A stretch of DNA of 16,732 nt from Thiotrichales bacterium. Lineage in GTDB: Bacteria > Pseudomonadota > Gammaproteobacteria > J044. The stretch spans positions 1 through 16,732 of the forward strand of contig JANTGN010000036.1 of NCBI GenBank assembly GCA_024762895.1, written 5' to 3'. The stretch's first letter is position 1. Each line of letters begins with the position of its first letter. The notes beneath the pieces were generated by a model. It had not been told where the DNA came from, ran no database searches, and saw nothing but the letters and a program-made list of their open reading frames with translations. Positions 8,306-15,782 of the stretch are shown one piece after another. A program made the position numbers and the translations under genes.

Positions 8306-9499
8306 TTATGCCTTTCCAAAGTGCTCTTCCATTCGATCAAAGGCAAGATTAATCGTCTGTTCAGAAACACAATAAGCCATTCTGACATGATGCTCACCGG
8401 AAGGGCCAAAGGCACTTCCCGGTGTAAGCGTCACCCGGACCTGGTCCAGCATCCTCAGACAAAATTCATAGGCATCTTCATGGTCAACTTGTATACGGGG
8501 AAAAACGAAATACGCCCCCTCGGGTCTATGATATTCGAAGACATGGGAAAGACCATCAAGCCTGTCGCAGATCAGCGCCCTGCGTTTGGCTAGCTCAGAT
8601 TCAAAGACACTCAAGTGATGTTGATCACCCGACAGGGCAACCAGCCCCGCCACCTGAGCAATGCGCGGTGCACAAATCAGATTCAGGTCGTGGACCTTGA
8701 TGACCTGTTGTTTTATCCAGGCGGGAGCAATCATATAACCGAGGCGCCAGCCGCTCATAGCATAGGCCTTGGAAAAGGAATACAGATAGACCATGTGATC
8801 GAACAGATTTTCAACAGAAGCCAGATTAAAAAACCGTTTCCTGTTTTCGTAGGTAAACAGGCTATAGGGGTCATCGATGATAATCATGAAACCATGCTGT
8901 CTGGCGAACTCGCCGATACGCCTTAGTTTCTGCTCACTGAATATTTTACCGGTGGGATTGGATGGTGTCACAATGATCAGCGCCCGCGTCCTTTCCGTAA
9001 TCAGCTCAGGTAGCCTGTCGACATCCAGACACCACTCATGGGCCTCATCCAGGGGCCAGTACACGGGGACACCCTCATTCAGCCTGACCTGCTGGATATG
9101 AGATGAAAAACAGGGGTCGGTGAGGATGACCTCATCACCGGGATTGATCAATGTACGCAAAAGAATACTCATGCCCTGCATATTGCCGGCCGTGATCATG
9201 ACATGATCGTCTGCCTCCACTAACACACCCGTCTCTTCCTGATGCCTTTGTACTACCCGTTGTCGAAATTCTTTCAACCCGTCCGGCAGGGCATATTTAC
9301 CGATATCTTCATCCAATCCCAGGCGTTCTACTACACCCTGTCGAATATATTCCGGTGTTTGAAACGAAGGCAGCCCCCAGGCCAGCGATGCGGCATCTTT
9401 AGTACTGGCACTGAGTATCGCCATTTCCTTGATGGCAGACATGCGAATAGACCTGACCCTGTCAGAGGCCAGATTACTGATCTTTGAATGATCAGGCAT
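8306..9499 (-). CDS. PLP-dependent class I/II aminotransferase
   Basis: A 397-residue fold-type I aminotransferase, cytoplasmic. Motifs visible are MITAGNMQGM (101-110, cofactor phosphate region), TPSNPTGKI (178-186, with the substrate-carboxylate-region Asn181), IIIDDPYSLF (206-215, D209 for the pyridine nitrogen and Y212), SFSKAYAMSGWRLGY (241-255, with the PLP Schiff-base K244) and HHVRMAYC near the C-terminus with the carboxylate-binding Arg. This pattern is that of the aspartate/aromatic/alanine aminotransferase group; the amino-acid specificity cannot be read. The ATG at 9499 is preferred, preceded by GGGG at about five bases; a GTG at 9505 is also possible. It starts 14 bases after the yjbQ-like stop and is the last gene of the minus-strand operon. 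Confidence 0.94.
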   Translation of the reverse strand: MPDHSKISNLASDRVRSIRMSAIKEMAILSASTKDAASLAWGLPSFQTPEYIRQGVVERLGLDEDIGKYALPDGLKEFRQRVVQRHQEETGVLVEADDHVMITAGNMQGMSILLRTLINPGDEVILTDPCFSSHIQQVRLNEGVPVYWPLDEAHEWCLDVDRLPELITERTRALIIVTPSNPTGKIFSEQKLRRIGEFARQHGFMIIIDDPYSLFTYENRKRFFNLASVENLFDHMVYLYSFSKAYAMSGWRLGYMIAPAWIKQQVIKVHDLNLICAPRIAQVAGLVALSGDQHHLSVFESELAKRRALICDRLDGLSHVFEYHRPEGAYFVFPRIQVDHEDAYEFCLRMLDQVRVTLTPGSAFGPSGEHHVRMAYCVSEQTINLAFDRMEEHFGKA

Positions 9500-9513
9500 G
9501 TACACCCCGCCCC

Positions 9514-9951
9514 TTATTCACCATAGACCTGTACTGCCACCTTGCGCGTACGTGGGCCATCCAGCTCATACAACATGATGGACTGCCACTGACCCAATAC
9601 GAGTTTTCCTTCTGCCAACGGCACTACCTCAGAGCTACCCAGCAGGAGTGCGGCAAGATGTGAATGGGCATTCTCGGGCTCATCCGGTGGGCAGTCACGT
9701 AGATGAATATCATTATGCAGATACCGATCATCGGCAGGGATCAGTCGCTCAAGGAAGGCCTTGATATCTTCGATAAGACGCTCCTCGTTTTCGTTAATGG
9801 ACAGAGCGGTAGTCGTGTGCTGGGAGGTGACGGTGACAAATCCATTTTCGATACCCGATTCTGTAATCCATTCCTGAATCTTTCTCGTCAGGTCGTACAT
9901 AGAAATTCCCTGGCCAGTTTCCAGTTCGATACTAAAAGGCTTTATGTTCAT
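9514..9951 (-). CDS. yjbQ: YjbQ family protein (UPF0047)
   Basis: A 145-residue protein of the YjbQ/UPF0047 family, small trimeric proteins for which a side activity of thiamine-phosphate synthase has been reported; the physiological role is unclear. Family signatures are SQHTTTALSINENE (43-56, with His45), the HSHLAALLLGSS block (96-107, H96 and H98) and LGQWQSIMLYELDGPR (119-134). The conserved His residues needed for the metal/anion site are present. I prefer ATG at 9951 because it matches the family length; a GTG at 9981 would add ten residues, and an internal ATG at 9900 has a better AGGGA site but would remove the first beta strand. It lies between the sugar dehydrogenase and aminotransferase genes in one apparent operon. 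Confidence 0.93.
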   Translation of the reverse strand: MNIKPFSIELETGQGISMYDLTRKIQEWITESGIENGFVTVTSQHTTTALSINENEERLIEDIKAFLERLIPADDRYLHNDIHLRDCPPDEPENAHSHLAALLLGSSEVVPLAEGKLVLGQWQSIMLYELDGPRTRKVAVQVYGE

Positions 9952-10009
9952 TGCGTCTAATATGATTGAGTGATTGTTCACTATATTGACTGGCAGCCAA
10001 AGTCACGGT

Positions 10010-11131
10010 TTATTCAGGCGACAATAAACGCACCAGCTTTCCGTTATCTTCATCCGTCAACAGATACAGGTAATCATCAGGTCCTACACGAACATCTCGA
10101 ATACGCCCCAGACGACCCTCCAGTAATCGTTGTTCCTTCACAACGCGATCCCCCTTCAGCTCCAGGCGTACCAGCAAACGAAACTTCAGCGACCCAACAA
10201 AAAGATTTCCATCCCAGCCAGGGTAACGGTCACCTGTATAAAAGGCCATGCCGGAAGGAGCAATTGACGGCACCCAATAATACAACGGCTGCTCCATGCC
10301 CTTCTTTTCCGTACCCTCGCCGATGGGTGTACCGCTGCCATAATTGGCGCCATAGGTAATCACGGGCCAGCCATAGTTTGCACCCGACCGCAGGATATTG
10401 ATTTCATCTCCCCCCTGCGGGCCATGCTCATGGATCCAGACCGCCCCGGTCTGTGGATGTAGCGCCATGCCCTGTGGGTTTCTATGACCATAGCTGAAGA
10501 TTTCCGGCTGGGCGCGGCGTTGTCCTTTAAAGGGATTATCTGCGGGGATACTGCCATCATCATGCAGACGAATGACGGAACCGGCGTGGTCATTCAGTCG
10601 CTGGGCACGCGGTCGATCACCCCGGTCCCCCAAAGTGATGTACAGATACCCCGCCTTATCGAAAACCAGTCGCGAACCAAAGTGCCGGCCGGCATTGGTC
10701 TTCGGCTCGAGACGAAAAAGCCTTTCAAGTTGCACAAGCCTCATGCCCTGTAAGCGCGCCCGAGCCACCTCGGTGCTCACACCCCCCGTCCCTGATGCCG
10801 CGTAGGAGAAATAGATCCAGCCATTTTTTTCATAGTCGGGATGCAGTACCACATCCAGTAAACCACCCTGCCCTAGGACAGCGATATGCGGCAGCCCCTC
10901 TACCGATTCAGGTAATAGTCGCCCCTGTTCAATTACCCTCAGGCGCCCTGGCCGCTCCGTGACCAGGATTCGCTCATCTGGGAGAAAGGCTACCCCCCAG
11001 GGATGCTCCAGACCCTCGGTAATCACCTGGATCTGTGGCTGGGACTCGTCGGCGAGGAGACAGAATACCGGGCTCAGGGCGAACATAGTCCCAATGAGCC
11101 AGGTCTTGAGCGGGGTTGTTACTTTATTCAT
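10010..11131 (-). CDS. Soluble PQQ-dependent aldose sugar dehydrogenase (YliI/Asd type)
   Basis: A 373-residue exported protein like E. coli YliI, a periplasmic quinoprotein that oxidises aldose sugars with PQQ as cofactor. A signal peptide is plausible at about residues 1-27 (TWLIGTMFALSPVFCLLA). The six-bladed beta-propeller is marked by LEHPWGVAFLPD (41-52), GQGGLLDVVLHPDY (87-100), RHFGSRLVFDKAGYLYITLGDRGD (149-172, split over several strands, with H150 as the likely catalytic His), GHRNPQGMALHP (215-226), HEHGPQGGDEIN (234-245), NYGWP (252-256) and IRDVRVGPDDYLYLLTDE near the end. The ATG at 11131 is chosen; a GTG at 11137 is an alternative. The upstream gene ends 11 bases before, so translation is probably coupled. 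No PQQ biosynthesis gene is in this window. Confidence 0.93.
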   Translation of the reverse strand: MNKVTTPLKTWLIGTMFALSPVFCLLADESQPQIQVITEGLEHPWGVAFLPDERILVTERPGRLRVIEQGRLLPESVEGLPHIAVLGQGGLLDVVLHPDYEKNGWIYFSYAASGTGGVSTEVARARLQGMRLVQLERLFRLEPKTNAGRHFGSRLVFDKAGYLYITLGDRGDRPRAQRLNDHAGSVIRLHDDGSIPADNPFKGQRRAQPEIFSYGHRNPQGMALHPQTGAVWIHEHGPQGGDEINILRSGANYGWPVITYGANYGSGTPIGEGTEKKGMEQPLYYWVPSIAPSGMAFYTGDRYPGWDGNLFVGSLKFRLLVRLELKGDRVVKEQRLLEGRLGRIRDVRVGPDDYLYLLTDEDNGKLVRLLSPE

Positions 11132-11142
11132 TCTCACATTGA

Positions 11143-11667
11143 TTACTCGGACTCACCTGAATTCACAGGCCGTTGCAGGAATCTGGCCTGCAGCCTCAAC
11201 TCACGCCAGATACTGCGATAACGTTCAACATCGGGGCCTACAGGAACGGCATTCGTCATAAACCAGGCCGCAGGGACATCTTCCGGGTTATCACCTTCCC
11301 ATAACTCCTTTTGTTCAAACTGAATGGGCGGCTTTTGAATAACCACCCATTCGCCCATCAAAAAGTAAGCACTCGTCGCTACAACCAGGGTCAGTCGCCC
11401 CGGCGCATTCTGCTGTTCAACCCTCCCCGATGACAGCCCTCCATAGGCATAACAAATGGCCTGCTCCTCCCTGAGGATAGTGCTTATGAGGGCATGTCGC
11501 TCCTGATGAGCCAGGGTCAGGTCATCCAGTCGAATCAAAAACTGTTCCCCCTGAGCATTGATGCCACTCAGGGCACGGGGCAAGGGCCCTTTTTTTGCCA
11601 GACTCTGATACCAGAATGCGAACTCATTCAATAAGTTAAGTAAGTCCTGGTGGCTGAATGTCTGCAT
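11143..11667 (-). CDS. Uncharacterised protein, first gene of the sugar dehydrogenase operon
   Basis: A 174-residue protein I do not recognise. It has no signal peptide and no clear membrane segment; it looks soluble with mixed helix and strand. The N-terminus (residues 1-25) is helical (HQDLLNLLNEFAFWYQSLAKKG), followed by a charged region LIRLDDLTLAHQERHALISTILREEQAICYAYG (about 44-76) and a hydrophobic strand-rich stretch LTLVVATSAYFLMGEWVVIQ (about 92-111). No catalytic motif is obvious. The C-terminus is arginine-rich. No strong Shine-Dalgarno sequence precedes the ATG at 11667. The stop overlaps the expected ribosome-binding region of the sugar dehydrogenase gene 11 bases downstream, which argues that it is real and cotranscribed with it. 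Confidence 0.75.
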   Translation of the reverse strand: MQTFSHQDLLNLLNEFAFWYQSLAKKGPLPRALSGINAQGEQFLIRLDDLTLAHQERHALISTILREEQAICYAYGGLSSGRVEQQNAPGRLTLVVATSAYFLMGEWVVIQKPPIQFEQKELWEGDNPEDVPAAWFMTNAVPVGPDVERYRSIWRELRLQARFLQRPVNSGESE

Positions 11668-11730
11668 AGCTGATTAGATGTGGTTGTCTGGGGAAAGGCC
11701 TGAGTTACTGTAGAAGTCGAGCCTGACAGC

Positions 11731-11759
11731 ATTACTGACGAACCGGGGCAGGAAGTCAA
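11731..11759 (-). promoter_or_regulatory. Weak candidate promoter for the 11667-8306 operon
   Basis: On the minus strand TTGACT (11759-11754) is followed 17 bases later by AGTAAT (11736-11731). The -35 is good and the -10 poor (four of six). It is the best sigma-70 match I see upstream of the operon, but remains doubtful. Confidence 0.25.
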
Positions 11760-11782
11760 TAGTACTGCCAGTCAAGGAGAAC

Positions 11783-11878
11783 ATGCATATCCAATTGATT
11801 TTATGGCCCTTTTATCCTTACCCAAAAGCCACTTTCAATTTCTGGCAGCCGATCCTGGGGGGACCCGAACAGGTCTAA
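11783..11878 (+). CDS. Possible small protein or leader peptide, 31 residues
   Basis: An ATG at 11783 is preceded by AAGGAGA, an excellent Shine-Dalgarno sequence, though GGAG lies only three bases from the ATG, a short spacing. The frame encodes 31 residues and ends at TAA (11876-11878). The product is rich in aromatic residues and proline in its first half (MHIQLILWPFYPYPKATFNF) with a short Gly/Pro tail. It lies 268 bases before fusA2, but upstream of the promoter I propose for it, so it would need its own promoter. It may be a real small ORF, an attenuation-type leader peptide, or chance. No homology is known to me. Confidence 0.3.
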   Translation: MHIQLILWPFYPYPKATFNFWQPILGGPEQV

Positions 11879-12011
11879 AACTCGTCAAAGTGTACCTATC
11901 CGATCCTGAAAAGTGAAAATCCAGGTATCCAATGTCTTAAAATTTTGCTTTTTTACACATAAATCTGGCCTCTAAGGACCATATAGCCCCCCCACCAGGG
12001 TATTTTTGCAC

Positions 12012-12025
12012 TATAATGCGCGCCC
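12012..12025 (+). promoter_or_regulatory. Probable fusA2 promoter: perfect -10 with GC-rich discriminator
   Basis: TATAAT (12012-12017) is a perfect -10 element, followed directly by GCGCGCCC (12018-12025), a GC-rich discriminator of the kind found at promoters of stable RNA and translation genes that are repressed by ppGpp. No good -35 element lies 16-18 bases upstream (the stretch is C-rich), so activator help or a weak basal level is possible. The transcript would have a leader of about 120 bases. Confidence 0.5.
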
Positions 12026-12146
12026 TATTTTCACTAAATTGGCCTCCCTTGGCCGCTTAGCTAGAAATTGACTTCATGAGTGCGTAGTTGGCCGTGGTCA
12101 GGAATCCGCATTCGAGTATTGTTTAGATTAACTGCAGAGTAGAGTT

Positions 12147-14228
12147 ATGACTGATTTATCCAAATACAGGAACATTGGTATTTTTGCCCACGTGGATGCC
12201 GGTAAAACCACGACCACAGAACGCATTCTAAAACTGACCGGAAAGATTCATAAGACCGGTGAAGTGCATGATGGCGAGGCCACCACTGACTTCATGGAGC
12301 AGGAGGCCGAGCGCGGCATCACCATCCAGTCTGCTGCGACCAGCTGCGAATGGGATGGCCATCGCATGAACATCATCGACACCCCTGGACACGTGGACTT
12401 CACCATCGAGGTGTATCGTTCACTGAAGGTCCTGGATGGTGGTATTGGTGTCTTCTGTGGCTCCGGTGGTGTTGAGCCTCAGTCCGAGACCAACTGGCGT
12501 TATGCCAACGAATCCGAAGTCGCTCGTGTCATCTTCGTGAATAAGCTAGATCGCATGGGTGCAGACTTCTACCGTGTGGTAAAACAGGTTGAAGATGTAC
12601 TGGGTGCCAATCCGCTGGTCATGGTATTACCTATCGGCATCGAAGATGATTTCGTCGGTGTGGTAGACCTGCTGTCACGCAAGGCCTACATCTGGGATGA
12701 CTCTGGTCTGCCTGAAAACTTCGAAGTCACCGATGTTCCTGAGGATATGGTTGACCAGGTTGAAGAATGGCGTGAGAAGCTCATCGAGACCGCTGTCGAG
12801 CAGGACGATGACCTGATGGAAGCCTACCTGGAAGGTGAAGAGCCCTCTATCGAGGACATCAAGCGCTGTATTCGCAAGGGCACCATTGCCCTGGATTTCT
12901 TCCCAACCTACTGTGGTTCTGCCTTCAAGAACAAGGGCATCCAGCTGGTATTGGACGCCGTTGTAGACTTCCTGCCTGATCCTACCGAGGTTAAGCCTCA
13001 GCCCGAGGTTGACCTGGAAGGTAATGAGACTGGTGAGAAGGCTATCGTAGATCCCGACAAGCCATTGCGTGCACTGGCGTTCAAGATCATGGATGACCGT
13101 TTCGGCGCATTAACCTTCATTCGCATTTACTCAGGCAGGCTGAACAAAGGCGATACCGTACTCAATACCTTCACCGGTAAAACAGAGCGTATCGGTCGTA
13201 TCGTTGAAATGCATGCCGATGAGCGTATCGAACTCGATGGCGCTCAGGCCGGCGATATTGTGGCCGTCATTGGCATGAAAAACGTGCAGACAGGTCATAC
13301 CCTTTGTGACCCGAAAGCACCTGCCACCCTGGAGCCTATGGTCTTCCCTGACCCCGTTATCTCTATCGCCGTTGCCCCCAAGGACAAGGCCGCTGCCGAG
13401 AAACTGGGAGTCGCCATCGGCAAGATGGTCCAGGAAGATCCTTCCTTCCGCGTAGAAACCGATGAAGAAAGTGGCGAGACCATCCTCAAGGGTATGGGTG
13501 AACTGCATCTCGACATCAAGGTAGACATCCTTAAGCGTACCCATGGTGTTGAGGTTGAAGTAGGCAAGCCCCAGGTGGCTTACCGCGAGACCATCACCCA
13601 GCGTGTCGAAGACAGTTATACCCACAAGAAGCAGACTGGTGGATCGGGTCAGTTCGCCAAGATCGATTACATCGTCGAGCCCGGTGAGCCCGGCAGTGGT
13701 TATGTATTTGAGTCCGTAGTCACCGGTGGAAACGTCCCCCGCGAATTCTGGCCTGCCGTCGATAAGGGCTTCCAGAAGAGCATGGGCACCGGCGTACTGG
13801 CTGGTTACCCCTGCCTGGACTTCAAGGTCACCCTCGTAGACGGTGGCTTCCACGCCGTTGACTCCTCCGCGGTAGCCTACGAGATCGCGGCCCAGTCAGC
13901 CTATCGTCAGACCATGCCCAAGGCCGGCCCTCAGTTGATGGAACCCATCATGAAGGTCGATGTCTTCACACCCGACGACAACGTGGGTGATGTTATCGGT
14001 GACCTGAACCGTCGCCGCGGCATGATCAAGTCCCAGGAAGCCGGACCTACCGGAGTACGCATCAAGGCCGAATGCCCGCTCAGCGAGATGTTCGGTTACA
14101 TCGGCGACCTGCGTACCATGACCTCTGGTCGTGGCCAGTTCTCTATGGAATTCCTGCATTACAACCCATGCCCAAAGAACGTGGCAGAGGAAGTAATCAA
14201 GGAAGCCAGGGAACGTCAGGCTTCATAA
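12147..14228 (+). CDS. fusA2: Elongation factor G, second type (EF-G2/FusA2)
   Basis: A 693-residue translational GTPase that, like EF-G, should drive ribosome translocation and/or recycling with GTP. GTPase motifs are AHVDAGKTT (14-22), RGITI (56-60), DTPGH (78-82, catalytic His82) and NKLD (132-135), followed by GSAFKNKG and domains II-V including GMGELHLDI and GDVIGDLNRRRGMIKSQ. Segments such as KVLDGGIGVFCGSGGVEPQS (residues 94-113) and NWRYANESEVARVIFVNKLD (116-135) match the Vibrio-type FusA2 paralogue far better than the canonical E. coli FusA, as I recall both. The gene stands alone: no rpsL, rpsG or tuf beside it, unlike the str operon. The ribosome binding site is weak (GAG, about five bases from ATG). 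A strong terminator follows. A separate canonical fusA is expected elsewhere in the genome. Confidence 0.95.
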   Translation: MTDLSKYRNIGIFAHVDAGKTTTTERILKLTGKIHKTGEVHDGEATTDFMEQEAERGITIQSAATSCEWDGHRMNIIDTPGHVDFTIEVYRSLKVLDGGIGVFCGSGGVEPQSETNWRYANESEVARVIFVNKLDRMGADFYRVVKQVEDVLGANPLVMVLPIGIEDDFVGVVDLLSRKAYIWDDSGLPENFEVTDVPEDMVDQVEEWREKLIETAVEQDDDLMEAYLEGEEPSIEDIKRCIRKGTIALDFFPTYCGSAFKNKGIQLVLDAVVDFLPDPTEVKPQPEVDLEGNETGEKAIVDPDKPLRALAFKIMDDRFGALTFIRIYSGRLNKGDTVLNTFTGKTERIGRIVEMHADERIELDGAQAGDIVAVIGMKNVQTGHTLCDPKAPATLEPMVFPDPVISIAVAPKDKAAAEKLGVAIGKMVQEDPSFRVETDEESGETILKGMGELHLDIKVDILKRTHGVEVEVGKPQVAYRETITQRVEDSYTHKKQTGGSGQFAKIDYIVEPGEPGSGYVFESVVTGGNVPREFWPAVDKGFQKSMGTGVLAGYPCLDFKVTLVDGGFHAVDSSAVAYEIAAQSAYRQTMPKAGPQLMEPIMKVDVFTPDDNVGDVIGDLNRRRGMIKSQEAGPTGVRIKAECPLSEMFGYIGDLRTMTSGRGQFSMEFLHYNPCPKNVAEEVIKEARERQAS

Positions 14229-14235
14229 GCTACCT

Positions 14236-14535
14236 TCAGGTAGAAAAAAAGGCCGGCGCTATGCCGGCCTTTTTTATGTCTTCCCGGATTACCCTGGTCA
14301 ATGAATGGCCGACATCGGGCGCCTTATCCATCTTTTCCCTGTCGGCATCCCGCTTCTGTTCTTTTTCAGATTCCTGTTCACGCTTATGTGTCCTTTCCCT
14401 ACTCATCAGCTTGCGCGCCCTGAGGACGTGCTGAATCCTGGCCTGCTGCCAGCCGGCTTCCAATGAGGCTGAATGAGTCGGCGCACTCAGCATCAGATAC
14501 AGGCAGAAACAGATCACCATAAACAAGCCGGACAT
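14236..14535 (-). CDS. Small probably exported charged protein; coding end overlaps a terminator
   Basis: A 99-residue product from the ATG at 14535 (an ATG at 14559 would add eight residues and overlap the preceding gene by 19 bases). The start resembles a Sec signal peptide (MSGLFMVICFCLYLMLSAPTHSAS), then comes a highly charged Arg/Lys/Glu helix (about 45-70, EQESEKEQKRDADREKMDK) and a short tail. I do not recognise the family. It follows the membrane coiled-coil gene directly and is probably cotranscribed and coupled; no clear Shine-Dalgarno sequence is seen. Oddly the last codons (KKAGIAPAFFST) are encoded by the terminator hairpin and its T-tract, with the TGA beyond them (14236-14238). 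If the terminator works in this direction the message would end before the stop codon. The reading frame may be real or only fortuitously long at its end. Confidence 0.6.
   Translation of the reverse strand: MSGLFMVICFCLYLMLSAPTHSASLEAGWQQARIQHVLRARKLMSRERTHKREQESEKEQKRDADREKMDKAPDVGHSLTRVIREDIKKAGIAPAFFST
14244..14275. terminator. Strong bidirectional Rho-independent terminator
   Basis: GGCCGGC (14251-14257) and GCCGGCC (14263-14269) form a 7-bp GC stem with loop GCTAT, flanked by seven A (14244-14250) and six T (14270-14275). The A and T tracts extend the stem and supply a T-tract for either strand. It lies 15 bases after the fusA2 stop. For the minus-strand gene ending at 14236 it overlaps the final codons. 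Confidence 0.93.
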
Positions 14536-14540
14536 GGTGT

Positions 14541-15557
14541 TCAGGGTAGTTCCAGCCATAATTCGAGCACACCCACACGGGGCTTCTTGCCCAAGTACGC
14601 CACAAACGGCTCTGCAGTAACCGTTGGCATGTCGACATATCCCAGTGCCTGTAAGGCCTGTGTTGTATCCTGGGCTAATCGCTTGGCCGCCTCCTTGTCC
14701 TCATCATGAAAATAGCGCACTTCGTGCTTACCACTGGCATAACGCTCCCGATCCTCTCCCGGGACCGTATAGCCCAGCTTCTGAAGGCTGTCTGAAAGCG
14801 CGACCGCCTGCTCGATCGAACCACCGGCAAACTGAAAGAACACAGTCGGCTTTTTACGTGCATCCAGCAGCCGTTGTTCCGCAACCCTGGCCTCGGTGAT
14901 CACCGATTGAATGGCCATACTGCGTTGCTCAGCCTTCTGAACCACCTCCACGATCTCCTGGGGAGGCGGCGGAGGAGCGGGCTGCCCCTCTTCGGTAGTA
15001 GACGTCGACTCTTCCGATAAGGCTACAACCGACTGAGCCACTTCCATTTCACCGACCCTGGCAACAATCTTATTCAGTTCATCGACCTGCTCGGCCAGGA
15101 CACTGAGCTGGCCGGACAAGGCCTCTACATTAGAGACCAGGGGCACCAGCTCCTGGCTATAGATCGCGGTGAAGTCCTGTGACGCGACATTCAAAGACTT
15201 CACCTTGTCGATCGTCTCATTGAGATTTTCGGCCTTGGGCTCAAACTCATCCAGCTGCTTTTCCACCCGTTGAATAATGGCATTAGCACGCTTGGCGAGA
15301 ATTTGTGTCTCGGTGGTCCGCTCCAGTATCTCCTGTCGCTTTGCACCGATTTCAGCATCAATTTCATTAATGATATCGCTTTTTATCTCCGTCTTGATGT
15401 CGGTAACCACATCCCAGCCGACAAGGCCCAACACCCCGATGACGGCTGTTCCCAGGGCCGCATAGAGCTTAAATAAGGCGGGACGCACGCGCTCCGTCAC
15501 ACGCTCAGCAAGCTGACGCTCTAGCAATTCGATCTTATCGTCATCCAACTCCGTCAT
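14541..15557 (-). CDS. Membrane-anchored coiled-coil protein with a LytR_C-like C-terminal domain
   Basis: A 338-residue protein. The ATG at 15557 is chosen because GAGGAG lies six bases upstream; the longer frame to 15605 has no such site. Order of parts: short charged N-terminus (1-28), one transmembrane helix (about 29-50, LYAALGTAVIGVLGLVGWDV), a long probable coiled coil (about 55-175), a low-complexity Ser/Thr/Glu and polyproline linker (181-200, PAPPPPPQ), a second helix (201-235) and a globular C-terminal domain (236-338). The latter has KHEVRYFHDEDKEAAKRLAQ and ends PRVGVLELWLELP, which resembles the small alpha/beta domain seen in LytR_C-like and related signalling proteins (VRYF..eD..aA..la ... 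PG.lElWl). I cannot name a function. It probably shares a transcript with the small exported gene downstream. Confidence 0.82.
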   Translation of the reverse strand: MTELDDDKIELLERQLAERVTERVRPALFKLYAALGTAVIGVLGLVGWDVVTDIKTEIKSDIINEIDAEIGAKRQEILERTTETQILAKRANAIIQRVEKQLDEFEPKAENLNETIDKVKSLNVASQDFTAIYSQELVPLVSNVEALSGQLSVLAEQVDELNKIVARVGEMEVAQSVVALSEESTSTTEEGQPAPPPPPQEIVEVVQKAEQRSMAIQSVITEARVAEQRLLDARKKPTVFFQFAGGSIEQAVALSDSLQKLGYTVPGEDRERYASGKHEVRYFHDEDKEAAKRLAQDTTQALQALGYVDMPTVTAEPFVAYLGKKPRVGVLELWLELP

Positions 15558-15605
15558 GATGCACTCCTCTTCCCTACAGACAAACAGTTTCGCGCACTCA
15601 GCCAT

Positions 15606-15782
15606 GTATTCATGACTGCACTAATCTTCTTATAGTAGACCACCCATCCTTTAATACTATGAGCGCCCCCCTGCCGGCCGAAGAAACCAATATTAGAATA
15701 GGGGTCTCAGCCATCGCCGGATACGATAAAATGGAATATCCCCTTCAATGAGACGGGGTGATCCAACAGCGGAGGCTCGCAC
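15606..15782. other. Divergent spacer between the coiled-coil gene and the Rieske fusion gene
   Basis: 177 bases with no gene. Weak -10-like hexamers occur for each direction (plus TAAAAT at 15727-15732; minus TATAAG near 15640-15635) without convincing -35 partners. Nothing else was recognised. Confidence 0.4.

Larger units (their letters stand above)
11668..12146. other. 479-base spacer between two divergent transcription units
   Basis: No long reading frame, tRNA or mobile element is visible here. It contains, from left to right: the weak minus-strand promoter candidate (11731-11759), a possible 31-codon small ORF (11783-11878), two copies of CCGATCCTG (11849-11857 and 11900-11908), an AT-rich stretch (about 11937-11964), and the proposed fusA2 promoter and leader (12012-12146). 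The leader carries three copies of TTGGCC at 12039-12044, 12049-12054 and 12089-12094. Confidence 0.7.

Noticed and set aside
11849..11908. Two copies of CCGATCCTG as part of a repeat array
   Set aside because: Only two nine-base copies 51 bases apart, with no further units or conserved spacer, so not a CRISPR or iteron array.
13131..13853. Long reading frame of 240 codons on the minus strand inside fusA2
   Set aside because: It lies wholly antisense to a highly conserved gene, has no recognisable domain, and long antisense frames are expected from its codon bias.
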